Part shown: piece after piece, positions 10,305-21,473 of the stretch
Layout: every line of letters starts with the position of its first letter
How positions within the stretch are numbered: position 1 is the first letter of the stretch
Source: Diatrype stigma
Lineage: Eukaryota > Ascomycota > Sordariomycetes > Xylariales > Diatrypaceae
Direction: 5' to 3'
Length of the DNA: 64,000 bases
Assembly (NCBI GenBank): GCA_022225965.2
Contig: JAKJXP020000036.1
Span: 248,001-312,000, forward strand
The notes under the pieces: model-generated
Database searches by the model: none
Told to the model about the DNA's origin: nothing
What the model saw: only the letters and a program-made list of their open reading frames with translations
Position numbers and translations under genes: made by a program

Positions 10305-12203
10305 CCATCACATACGGACGCTATTTGCCGTGGATCACTGTTAAATGCAGTACGTGATGCTCGCATTCGCAGCAGTGTTCACCAACCCAAGGCAACCGTG
10401 ATTCACCGCGCAGCCACCGCGGCCGCATTTCGTCTGATCCTTCTGAGCTTACTGAGAAGGCTAGAGTTGGTTGTTGGCTCTGGTCGAACATGGATCTATA
10501 GCAGGTCTCTACTAGGGACGAAGCACTAACATATTTTCGACGTCTATAACATGATTCATTCGTTTCCGCTAACTCGTCGAAACACCACTGGGGCTGCCTA
10601 ATCGGGAAGCCGAAGAGTGGCATATAGCTAGGCCTTGTTATGTTGGAGCCGCTCGAGTACCTGCATTACCCCTGATACTGTTACAGAAGACCCAACGTTG
10701 TTTGATAGCTGCACTTCGGCGGCTGAGACCTGAAGCTCACATGCAAGACTCATGACATGGCCATTGGCTCATCCGTACCGAGAGGATAGAGCGTAGTAAC
10801 CGTTTGGGTTTGTCAAAGTAAGCACCTGGTATTGGACCCTGATCCGGTCGAGATATGATCATATCTGAGCTATGTACTGAGCAATTGCTTGAATAGCCCT
10901 CGGTTAAAGCATTACTAATAGATGGGAGGGGTTGATATTGACAATTAGCGCCTCTAGCCACCTAGGTGATCGGCTTATGCCGTATGACCTGCAGTAGGCA
11001 TGCATCCATGGATGTATGCAATCTCGGCTTTTGCCGTATAATCAGGATTGAAGTATGCACGTGGGTTGTGGGTTCCGGGGATCCGTGTTCCCCAATATCA
11101 AAGTCAGTGATGAATGCGGTCGGGAGGCTAAATATACACCGAGGCAGCCATTTATCGATGGCTAGTGCTATTCAAAATAAGGATCAATTTGAGGCTGAGC
11201 CTGAGTCGAGACAGTCGAAAGCTATACCTAAGTGTTCTGCCTAATTTAGTGCTTAGAACAACTCTAGGCTTGCACAATGCCTTAACCTTCTCAGAATCGG
11301 ACATCCATATGCATGTTATCTAGGTATCTAACCTAACAGTTTACAGTAAACTGTTTACTGACACTTCGTTGGTATGTCCCGTCCGTATAGATCGTGCTCG
11401 TAAAACCCCAGATCGATGGCACGATGCAGCGAGTCAGCGACGATGATTTTATAAGGTGAATGCGGGAAATAGGGCTGAGCTGAGTTGTCTCCTCCATATA
11501 TTCGCTAGAATTGAAGGCTCCACCTGCTCTTCTCAGCTGTGTCTCACTGCCAAGCTGCCAAGGTAGCTATTCCCACTGCAGAAGGAGATCGATTACTAGT
11601 ACTCTCGTAGTGTAAAGCCGATGAGATTACCCAACGGGGCAATTTATACAACTTGAAACCAACATTTCATGATTGAAGATATGCACAATGGTCATGTTGG
11701 TTGATGTGGTATGTATAACAAGCTGTAGGGGCAACTGTAGGGGCAGCTGAGGTTGTACCCAGAAATTAAGGTGGTGGTCCTAGCACCTGCCTAAAACCGC
11801 AGTGGGCTATCAGATTCTGTCAATTCTATTGGTTCAGCACAATACCGACTGGACGTTTCCCCCCCTGAATTGGAATCACCAGTAAGTTACAACATGCAGT
11901 AACTATGAACTGGCAATTTCCTGACGCCGAAATCATGGAAGTAACACTTTGTAACTGTGACCAAATCTCGCTTTCAGAGCATTTTAATCTTGGGCCTCGT
12001 GACATCGTGACATCATAAATTTTCAGGTGTGTCGAGTGTACTTGGAGGGAGGGTAACATCGAAGATGGTAGTCAAGCGAAGTGCAAGTATTGAGTTAAAT
12101 AAACCAGAACTTTTATAAGCCAACCTGTGGCATGATCTATCAAAGCACAAACCCGTGTTCGTCTAATACCTATCCCATCACAATTACTGAATACCTACTA
12201 CAT
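10305..12203. other. Gene-free 1.9-kb interval
   Basis: Several short frames occur on both strands but none has conserved motifs, a signal peptide or convincing splice structure. The only structure seen is a perfect hairpin near 11.34 kb, listed separately. The interval also holds the GH16 gene promoter at its left edge. Confidence 0.4.
11336..11354. repeat. Perfect short inverted repeat
   Basis: Two 9-bp arms, ACAGTTTAC and its reverse complement, flank a single A. Function unknown; it could be a factor-binding palindrome or chance. Confidence 0.6.
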
Positions 12204-13121
12204 CTAACTGACCCAAGTCCCACATTTCTCTAGGTAGGCGAACGATCTGCTCTGACGCCACTTAGACTTCTTGGCGGCAGACGGATTGATATCGCGAAGA
12301 ATGGAGTCGAAGTCTTTGTTGGGAGTCGTCGCCGTCGAGGACGCTGACGGATTCTCCCCCACGGGCGCCAGGCCGGGCGCGTAGTGCCCGTTGGTTCTGA
12401 TGGGCCTCAACTGCTGCGTGTGGTGGGGCTGTTGGGGGACTTGCGGGGGACCCACTGGGGCCGGCCCTGCGCCGCTCGTGAAAGGGGGGCCCGCCCTCGC
12501 GATCAGACTGTCACTCCGCATGCCGCTCACCGGCATTGGCGCGGGCGTCGTCATCATCCTTCGATGGTGAAAGGAAGGAAAGGAAGGAGGGTTGGAAGGA
12601 TAAGTGCGGCTCAGCCGGACGTTGGCGTGGCGGCTTCGGACTATCTCGCTGTTGTTGCGGCCGACGACGTTGAGCACATGCGGCTGCGGTTGCGGATGAT
12701 GCGGTCGCGACTGTACCTGCGACTGTTGACGGCCCCGGCCAGGGAGTAGCGAGGCTGGCACGAAGTTGGTGGGTCCCAAACCGGCCGCGTTTCTCTCCTC
12801 CGGGCTAGGGGGCGCGGTGTAGCAAAGGCGGGCCTGGGGGATCGTTGGGGGTGGTGGCAGCGTCGGCATGGACCCTTCTAATTCGAAGCGCTCGCCGGCG
12901 TTGCCCGGTCCGCTGCTGGATTCATAGAGCACGGGGAGGGCTCCCTCGAGCTCAGATACGGCACTGCCGGCAGTGGGGATGGCTGGGCTCTTGGACCTGG
13001 ACCGGAGGCCCTCGACGTGCTGGGGGATGTCGGAATACTGGTATGCGAAGGGATCGGCAAACAGCCAATCGTTGCCGCCGCTAGCGGCGGGACCTTCGAA
13101 TGCTGGGACTGCTAGAGACAT
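12204..13121 (-). CDS. Disordered Pro/Ser/Gln-rich hypothetical protein (305 aa)
   Basis: A single exon. The start chosen is MSLAVPAFEG at 13121 and not an in-frame ATG 41 codons upstream, because the extra segment is hydrophobic and looks like translated 5' UTR. The protein is mostly low-complexity: a polyproline LPPPPTIPQ, His/Pro/Gln-rich stretches in the middle (PHHPQPQPHV), and basic Arg-rich spots. The most ordered part is the C-terminus, with KDFDSILRDINPSAAKKSK followed by RSFAYLEKCGTWVS. That tail could be a short interaction motif. No catalytic domain was recognised. Probably a regulatory or scaffold-type protein, but function is not assigned. Confidence 0.6.
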   Translation of the reverse strand: MSLAVPAFEGPAASGGNDWLFADPFAYQYSDIPQHVEGLRSRSKSPAIPTAGSAVSELEGALPVLYESSSGPGNAGERFELEGSMPTLPPPPTIPQARLCYTAPPSPEERNAAGLGPTNFVPASLLPGRGRQQSQVQSRPHHPQPQPHVLNVVGRNNSEIVRSRHANVRLSRTYPSNPPSFPSFHHRRMMTTPAPMPVSGMRSDSLIARAGPPFTSGAGPAPVGPPQVPQQPHHTQQLRPIRTNGHYAPGLAPVGENPSASSTATTPNKDFDSILRDINPSAAKKSKWRQSRSFAYLEKCGTWVS

Positions 13122-14186
13122 GATAAGAAATAAGCGAAAAATGTTCAAGAAGAATGGTCTAAAAGGGAATGCAAATATGTGACATGAACAGTAAATGAAA
13201 GACAGATAGTTGGAATTGAAGCGAGTGTTGTTCTGATGGTGCAAATCAAGCGGTGGGAGAAGGCTTGCTTGCTCTTATAACTGTACAACTGCTTTGTGAG
13301 AATGCGGCACCATTGTATTGCACCTACAAAGCCGCATTGTCAAGATGCCAGCCGTCTATGTTTCATTGTGAAAGCCACCTTTATTTGCCTCTAGTCAACT
13401 CTGGACTCTTTTTTAGAGATCTAAAGCCCACCTTGACCTGGTCGATAGGCCATTTTCCAAACTCCTTTATCAATTCGAGGTGGAAAAACAATGCGGGATA
13501 TCCTACCAATGTCTACGGCAACTACTTGCCTACAATCAAGTTTAGAGGCAGAACCTTTGTCCGCCTAATCGTAATAGTCCCAATGCTCGCCAACAGCATG
13601 GTTTTCATCACTTACTTGCCTACATATAAGATAAAGTTTCTACCAGTCTACCCAAGTATTTTCAAGCCAAACATAGGTACCGTTGGTTGATGGGCTTGTC
13701 AATTAGCACTAATGTACGAGGCATGTCACCTTTGGCATTCCCGAACTCTCCCTTGTCTACCAATATTAGACTGTAATGTTTTATAGAGAGAATTCGCATG
13801 TTGATGTTTTCGTAAGAAGCGCCGAGGAACACTTAAAGAACTTCCCGAAACGGAGTATCCACAGTGAGACGGAAGGTGATAACCCCATTGATATATTATA
13901 TGAAAACGCTCAGTATTGGAACGAATCGGATCCTTGATTCCCCATATCCAAGAAATAATACCATATGATGGTATCAACTGCTAGACCTTGACAGTTCGTA
14001 GTGTGATTTTGAGTTGGGAAAGCACGCCCCCCGGTAATTGCTAGCATGCAGTATACTTAGGTATTACCGGTACCTTCCTGTCAACTACAAGTGGCTGCTG
14101 AACATTCACATCATGCTACCTGGTACCTAGTTTATAAGCAGGTGGTAATGTTGGCCAAAGGCGCATTCCTTACGGTTCAAACTACT
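13122..14186. other. Intergenic interval left of the first LTR element
   Basis: A 145-codon open frame at 13253..13690 on the plus strand has no recognisable domain and looks like chance. No other feature was seen. The right end abuts a mobile element at 14187. Confidence 0.4.
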
Positions 14187-14307
14187 TGATGAACGGGCAC
14201 TGCAATGCGGAAAAAGGAAGCTGTATTAATAAAGGTTGTTAAAGCTAAAGGAAATCAGCTTTTACTGCTCTAGGCTAAATACTTTGCGCTAGGGTATTAA
14301 TGCAATA
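14187..14307 (-). repeat. Left LTR (3' LTR in element orientation)
   Basis: 121 bp, starting TGATGAACGGG and ending TGCAATA on the plus strand. It is paired with 15841..15961. It is less mutated than its partner: TGATGAAC here against TAATAAAC there. Confidence 0.72.
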
Positions 14308-15840
14308 TACCCCCATAAGCTAAAGCAGGGAATATAAAATAAAGCTATATACAGAATTACCCCTTTTTAAAGGCCAGTTTTCATATTTAGTATGCCCTTT
14401 AAAGGATAAGGAATAGGAATATTTCTAATAATAAGAAATAAAGCCCCTTTAAGTCGGAATTCCGGATGCAAAACAAAGCACTTATCTTTCCTTCCGGGGT
14501 GATATAAATTACAACCCGTATATAAGGGCCAATTAATAGGGTAATTTCTATAACAAACCTTGCATTCGATACGAAAAACGGCGGCAGCAACGAAGAAATC
14601 CAAAGGATTTAATTCCTTTAATCGAGCCCGAATAACGATACGGGCTTTAATTATTTCCCAAATTAATTTACCCTTATCGTAAATATTTTAAAAATAATCG
14701 AATAATTAAAAATAACGATTCCTTATTACGTTTTATATAAGAAACATCTTTACTTTCGGCGATAGGGCTATATTAAACTGTATTAACCGGTTTGCGACGA
14801 TATAAAAACGGACGTTAAAATTTTGAAATATAATACCGTAATCGAGTTTCGCTTAAATTAATTCGTTAAATAGTTATGATACGGATTATTCGGATGCTTT
14901 CGGAATTATAATACAAACCAGGTTCCAAAAAATCTTTAGGTCTTTAACGGAACCGTTATGCCTTTAACTAACGGCGATAAGTTAGGCTTTAACTTATAAA
15001 ATTATAAAGGTCATTAACGCCATTACGTAAACTCGTTAGCGGCGCCAGAAAAGCTTTTTTTCGGCATCGTTACTTATAAGTTCTAATACGTTGGATTCGA
15101 AAAAGGCAATAAGGTCGTTATATTCGGCTTATTAAAATACGCCCAGCTTTTATTTAACTAAGTTGCTTTCGCCCCGCAACTACGGAACGAAAGGAAAAGT
15201 ATATATTGGATAGGCTGCCATGGCAAAGATGGCTTAATAAAAGAAGATAAAAAAATAGAAATATAATTACAATTATAAAGGAATTGCAAAATAAAATAAA
15301 GGAATTAAAGAAATTAAAAGGTAAATAAATAAAAGGAATTTAAATAATTACGGCTTATATACATATTAAGGCGCTAGCGGTAAAATTTTCCTATAATTCG
15401 AATATTGCAAAAAAAAAAAGAAAGCAGCTCGAATCCGATTAAAAAGGGCAGCTTAAATACGGCTGAAAGGCAATTCGAAATCCGAATGCTTCAACGAAGA
15501 AGCTTTCCTTAAAGGCTTGTTTAAACGGTTTAAACCTAACCGGTTTTATACGACGAATTTCGAACCCGAATTCGAAAAATAAAGGAAGTTTGATAATAAT
15601 TATTAAAAGGGGCTTATATAACACTTCCGTTGTTTTGCAAAAAAAAGCAACGGCTGTTGGTATAATAAATTTAATAAATTTAATAAATTATTAAATTACA
15701 GCAGCCCGGGTAATAGCTATTTAATAATAGCGCTTATCCGGCCGTTCGGGCTTCGAAACGGAAAAATCCGACGATGGCATTAAAAAATAAAGGAAAAAGA
15801 TTACGGACGAAGCTTTTAAAAGCTTAAAGGGCTTATAACT

Positions 15841-15961
15841 TAATAAACGGGCATTACAATGCGGAAAAAAGAAGCTATATTAATGAAGGTTATTAAAGCT
15901 AAAGGAAATTAACTTCTGTTGCTCTAGGCTAAATACTCTGCGCTAGGGTGCTAATGCAATA
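15841..15961 (-). repeat. Right LTR (5' LTR in element orientation)
   Basis: 121 bp, partner of 14187..14307. Most differences are G/A or C/T. It is immediately flanked on its inner side by the primer-binding-site-like sequence. Confidence 0.72.
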
Positions 15962-17211
15962 TTACTAAATAGGTAATGAACCAACAGCCCTCCCCCTTTG
16001 TTCACCAAGGATGGTATTTGGTCACCTTCGATTGCAACATCAAACTCGTTGCTTGCAAAAGCAAACTTATAAAAAAGGACTTTGCTAGATCCGCACTGTT
16101 CCATATAAAGGCAACTGCATGCCCCAAACCAAAGTTGGTGGTGGCTTTACTTGTAGTATATCAGCCTGATACCCGCCCCTCTCAAACCTTATGAAGTGAT
16201 ACCTTCTGGTCGGAATGACATCATCAATATAAGGTGCAACTGCCTTCTATTAAGCCAAGAGCCCGATGGTTGAACAGCCTCCAAGTTCGTTCTTTCCATG
16301 GGGCAGCTAGCTAACTACTCGGTAGGCGATACTTCTTACTTGGCCGAGAGACCTTCACCTACCTACATTCTGGGTATCTACATGCCTATTTACGTACGTA
16401 GATATCTGACGTTCCTGACCTAATACCTAGGTACCTACCACCTTGCATTATCTTCAGACATTCTTTGGTTCTAGGGGTACTACCTACGTAGGTATGCCTT
16501 GACGCCAGCTGGAGGTCATAACTATTCCGAGTAAATACTTACCCATTAACATTGAACATACCTACATAAGGTGGATTTAGCTAGTGGCCTGCTACTTCCT
16601 CTCCCCTTTACGGAGAAGCTAAGATATTAAGCGACACGAACAGCACTTAGAACACATCGCGCCTGCCATCAATATATGGCACAACGCAAGTACACGTCCA
16701 ATTCATGACCCATTACCCCGAACACTGCGTGCTTCTACAATACAACCAACCTCCTTTCTATTCTCATGCAACCAAACCACGTTCCGAACTTCTCGCGTCA
16801 CCTTTCCCTCAGTATCACCCTCAATCATCCCTTCGGATTATTCGTCTTTTAACTCCATCAAACTAGCAGGTTTTAGATTTATTATCTTTACATGGTGTCA
16901 TCTTGAAATTGCGAATTCCACTCCCACAGACTCTTCAATTCTAGTCATACATACACACATGCTTCTTGTGCAGATGCCTCCAACCTTCTATACGTAGCCA
17001 CCGCCTTGTGCTCGTCATCTTCAGTGAACAACCCTGACAAATCTCTTGTGGCTTCCGGATCTTATCCCTTCTTACTCGTACTTCCTGGCCCTCATCAAAT
17101 TCAAGGCCTCTGCTTTGACGAGTTACCCAGCTAGCAGGGAATTAAATTGTAGCAGAGGGTACATTCGACTGAACCAACCATTGCAGCCACAGTGATAGGT
17201 AGTCGACAAAG
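15962..17211. other. Argonaute upstream region rich in TACCTA/TAGGTA words
   Basis: No gene is visible. Between about 16.36 and 16.57 kb the palindrome-forming words CCTACCTA, CCTAGGTACCTA and CTACGTAGGTA recur several times. The last few hundred bases are pyrimidine-rich and probably hold the Argonaute promoter and leader. Confidence 0.45.
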
Positions 17212-20200
17212 ATGGCAAGTACTAAACCCTACAGGTAAGTGGCTCAATACATAGAAACAAGAGTCTTCAGGATACTGACGCTACAAATATCATAGCATCA
17301 ATGGGCGAGACCCTCCACCTCCCGATTCGGATGTGCGCCGGATTGAGGATGGTCTAGAGACTACGATGGCGGTACAGGCACAAGACATTACCAAATCCAC
17401 AAGGCCGTTTCCCACCCGCCCAGGTTATGGTACTCGGGGAGACCGCGTCCAGCTCTGGGCGAACTACGTCGACTTAGGGGTTCCTATTGTCTTGAAGTTC
17501 TACAGATATGAAATTGACACGTCACCAACCGTGGTTGGAAAGAAACTTGAAAGAGTTGTGGACCTCTTTATCAACGGAGAACAAATGGCTGATTTCAGAC
17601 GAGACGTTGTCACAGACTTCAAGAAGACACTCATCTCCCGTAAGGATCTAGGCGCCATCAAGGGGAAAACCTTCAAAGTATCCTACTTCGGCGAACACGA
17701 AAAGCCAACAGATGATGTGACACACCAGATACGACTTGTCTTCCAATACGTTTTGCCGGTTGACAAGCTTCTAGACTACGTCAAGTCAGATCAGTTGGCA
17801 AAGCAGTATCCGCAGAAGTCGGAAATGATACAATCCCTGAATATCTTCCTGAATCACTTTGCCAAATCGAATCCCAATCTCATCACACTTGGGGCACATA
17901 AGACATTTACGCCAGCCCACAAGATAGACCTTGATGTCGGAATGCAGGGCCTTAGAGGTTACTTCGCAAGTGTTCGACTTGCTACGAACCGAGTTCTCAT
18001 CAATGTCAACATTACGCATAGTGCCTTTTTCAGGGCGATCACATTGGCGGAACTAATGCAGTTATTCAAGTCACGATTCGACAGAAAAAGGTCGAAAGGC
18101 AAGTTGGGTAACGCAAACGCTGACATGTTATTCGCACTACACTATTTCCTCCAAGGTGTCCGCATAATGACTAAACCCCATCGCGGCGGAGTTGGGTTCC
18201 CAATCAAGACCATTAAAGGACTGGCTACTACAGGAGATGGCAGAAACCAGAATAATGCGCCTCAAGTAAAAAAGTCCGGTGCCAACGCAAATGAGATCAA
18301 GATCTGGGTCGAACCCGAGGCAAAAGGTTCGAGCGGTAAATACGTACTGCTCTCTGAATATCTACAAGATAGTAAGAAGAGAACCCCCTCCCTAGCTTAA
18401 GATAGACTTCTAACGGTCGGCAGAATTCAACGGAACAGATATGGATATCCAGCCGAATATGCCGGTCGTGAATGTTGGCAAAGACACACCATTCTACCTC
18501 CCCGCAGCTGCGTGTAAGGTCATATCAGGACAGGCAGCTTCCTCAAAGCTAGATGATGAACAGGTCCAACAAATGACAAAGATTGCCATTCGCCCTCCAA
18601 TGGACAATGCATTCTCTATCGTTTCCGAGGGGTTGGACGCAGTTGGGCTGAACCCCAAACTCAATCAGAAAATAGTGAGTGATACTAAAACCTTGTGGCC
18701 TAGGCGAAGACTTGAATGCTAACAAAGTTGACAGAAGGATTGGGATCTCAAAACCGAGCCGCGATTGATCACAGTTCAGGGCCGCCAACTTCATAAGCCT
18801 ACGGTACATTATGCGTCCACGGGTACAGCAAAGGTAGGAGGAGATGCCGGCTGGAATCTGCTATCGCATCGGTTCCGCTTGCCCAAGAGACTACCAAAAT
18901 GGACCTACCTGATTCTATCACCCCCTTCCGAGAACAATAAAATCCACCCTATTATGCATGAGTTTGGCAGGGTTATACAGCAGACTGGTATTGCAGTCAT
19001 TCCTCCCACCGAACCATTCACGGCCTTGTCTGCAACTCGGTTGGAGGACATGGCTATTAAGTTGGACGAATATCTCAAGACCGCATTCGAAGAGGGAGTA
19101 ATGCTCATTTTCGTTGTCTTACCATCACCTAACACCCCATATTACAATATTGTTAAACGCCTCGGGGACGCGAAGTATGGAATAGCAACCATATGCATGA
19201 ACGTCAAGAAATTGACGAAAACCAGTGGGCAGGATCAGTATCTGAGAAACATCTCAATGAAGGTCAACCTAAAAGTAGGGGGCAGCAATCACGTCGTAGG
19301 TACGGAACAACTTAGATTGATCAGCCCAGACGACACCATGATAGTCGGCATTGACGTAACGCACCCCTCGCCTGGCTCAAGCTCCTTCGCACCAAGCATT
19401 GCTGCTATGGTAGCTAGTGTGGATAACGCCTTGGGACAATGGCCAGCAATCCTCAGCAGCCAGAACACAGCACGACAAGAGATGGTGTCTGGGCTGACGG
19501 GCATGTTAGAATCGCGACTTCGTCTTTGGGGCACCAGACATAACAACTCCTTACCTGAGAACATTCTGGTATATCGGGATGGAGTGTCTGAAGGGCAATA
19601 CAAGCTTGTCATTGACAATGAACTTCCTGCCCTGCGCAAGGCATGCAAGGAGGTGTATGGAGAGTCTTACAAGGAAGGCCACAAGCCCCGACTCACCATC
19701 ATTGTGGTCGGAAAACGACACCACAGTCGATTTTACCCTACAGACCCCAAAAACGCACATGTCAGTGGCAATCAGAAAGACCCTGATAACATACGTAAAG
19801 GGAATACGAAGGCTGGAACTGTGGTGGATAGAGGAGTGACGGAAGGCCAAAACTGGGACTTCTTCCTCCAAGCACATAGCCCTATCAAAGGCACGGCCCG
19901 GCCAGCTCATCAGTACGTCCTCCTAGACGAGATATTTCGCTCTAAGTACGCCAGCATGAAAATCCCCGGGTACAATAACGTCGCGGACGTTGTGGAAGAA
20001 GTCACACAAGCACTTTGTTACATCTTTGGAAGAGCAACACGGGCTGTGAGTGTATGCACACCGGCCTACTATGCAGATTTAGCTTGCGAGCGGGCGCGCT
20101 GCTATTTTGACAACCTCTATTCCCCCGCTGCGCAGGGAATTGGCGCTGGGAGTAGACCAGATATCATGTCGCTCGCGAGTAACGGCAACGTGCCTATCCA

Positions 20201-20234
20201 CGAAAGGCTGAAAGACTCAATGTTCTACATTTGA
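17212..20234 (+). CDS. Argonaute (QDE-2-like), four exons, intact slicer residues
   Basis: Small-RNA effector of quelling/RNAi silencing, probably cytoplasmic. Exons 17212..17234, 17296..18371, 18424..18674 and 18735..20234 give 949 residues, close to QDE-2. Introns are 61, 52 and 60 nt, with CTAAC branch sites seen in the last two. Order: N domain (about 40-200), linker and PAZ (about 240-420), then MID and PIWI (about 450-949). The catalytic tetrad is readable: D657 in GIDVTHP, E699 in ARQEMVSG, D732 in YRDGVSEGQY and H842 in RPAHQYVLLDE. The MID 5'-phosphate region and C-terminal DSMFYI end are intact. The first exon codes only seven and two-thirds residues (MASTKPY..), so the start rests on one splice call. 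A RIP-damaged retroelement ends 1.25 kb upstream. The protein should be slicer-competent. Confidence 0.9.
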
Positions 20235-21473
20235 AACGGGACAGCCTAATGTTTTGCGTTATTGCGTTGCCTTTCAGCATGTATGTAGCGTGTTTGCGAT
20301 TGAGTACTATGCTACTATGGGCTACGCAACATTCGCTCGCCATCCAGAATGGCAAGAAGCCAGCGGATGTCTGACAACATCGCCAGGAGGAAATGCGATA
20401 CCATATGGAGAGAAGCGCTTACACTTTAGACTGTCCTTTGATTTTGCAATTCCTGATTCATGACGCCAAGATTCGATGTGTTCGTGATCGAACACCTGAC
20501 CATTGCCGAACAGGCATACGGTCTTGGGCCGACGAGAAACTCTACTTCTTTACTTGACGTTGTCGTGGGAAGGCGAGTAAAACTGCTTAGCTAGTTATTC
20601 GAGTTGCGATTGAGTTAGCACAAATCGATTGAATTTATTATGCCTACGTCCTATCACCCGTAGCGCTAATTGTGACGCCATTCATATCCGGGATGAGAGG
20701 GAATGTGAGTACAGATTTTGCGAGATACTAACCCATTAGCGATGAAAGAACAATCATCATGCAAGGAAGCGTGGACCTTAAGCGCTTTATGAACCAATTT
20801 AGCCACAAGTGTGTTATTATGGTGCCCCTGAGTGACCAACGCTACATCTGACTTCAGAGTACCCCTGAAAGTCAACGATAGGTAGCCTACGGCGGTGAAG
20901 ATAAAGTCTGTATACACCCAATTGACCAGAAATATGCTAGGCAATGTTTAGAGTAACCAAGAAATTACAACAGAGATATTGGGAATATACATATTCCGCA
21001 TGAGACTGAAGGTCAATGAACACACTAGCTGGACCTCGAGACGTTGCGAGAAGCGACCAAAGGCCAAGTGACAAAGTATCATCGTTGGAAAAAGTGAGAG
21101 GGTGTGGGTATTGGAAGCTATAGTATTTTCGTCTATCATGGGGATATCACTATTGAAACACTAACGATGTACGGACTGAAGAGGGATATCAAACCCGGCT
21201 GGATGGCACCAACAGGGAGGGACAACAAAAAGGAAGACAGAAAACCAAGAACAAATAACAGCAGCTGGGGTCTTGCCAGGCCTAAATGCCTAGCACGAAT
21301 CCTGTAAACAAAGGGGACCGAAAGACACCAAGCGAATGAAAAAGTTCGACCAAAGAAACTGCGGCCAACGAGGTGAAGCCTGCCTGCCCTATTCCATCTT
21401 CCAACAGGTTGAAAATTCAAACGAGCGAAATATTGCGTGCGTGTGGAGGTTGTTCCTCTGGATTTGAGCCTTA
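20235..21473. other. Convergent intergenic region after Argonaute
   Basis: Contains the 3' UTRs of Argonaute and the flotillin gene. Short frames on both strands lack coding signals. No repeat was recognised. Confidence 0.45.

Larger units (their letters stand above)
14187..15961 (-). mobile_element. RIP-damaged miniature Copia-type LTR retroelement
   Basis: A 1,775-bp element bounded by two 121-bp direct repeats (LTRs) that differ mainly by transitions. Flanks give a 5-bp target duplication, CTACT (14182-14186) and TTACT (15962-15966), with one C/T difference. Read on the minus strand, the right LTR is followed by GTTATAAGCCC (15829-15839), which looks like the half-tRNA initiator-Met primer site GTTATGAGCCC after one G-to-A change. 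The left LTR is preceded by a purine tract, TTATGGGGGTA. Inside, a minus-strand frame near 14430-14560 keeps CKVC followed by DKCFVLHPEFR, resembling a Copia Gag zinc knuckle. No reverse transcriptase or integrase was found, so it is non-autonomous or deleted, and the interior is AT-rich with many stops. Confidence 0.72.

Noticed and set aside
13253..13690. 145-codon plus-strand frame
   Set aside because: No domain, signal peptide or splice context; likely chance.
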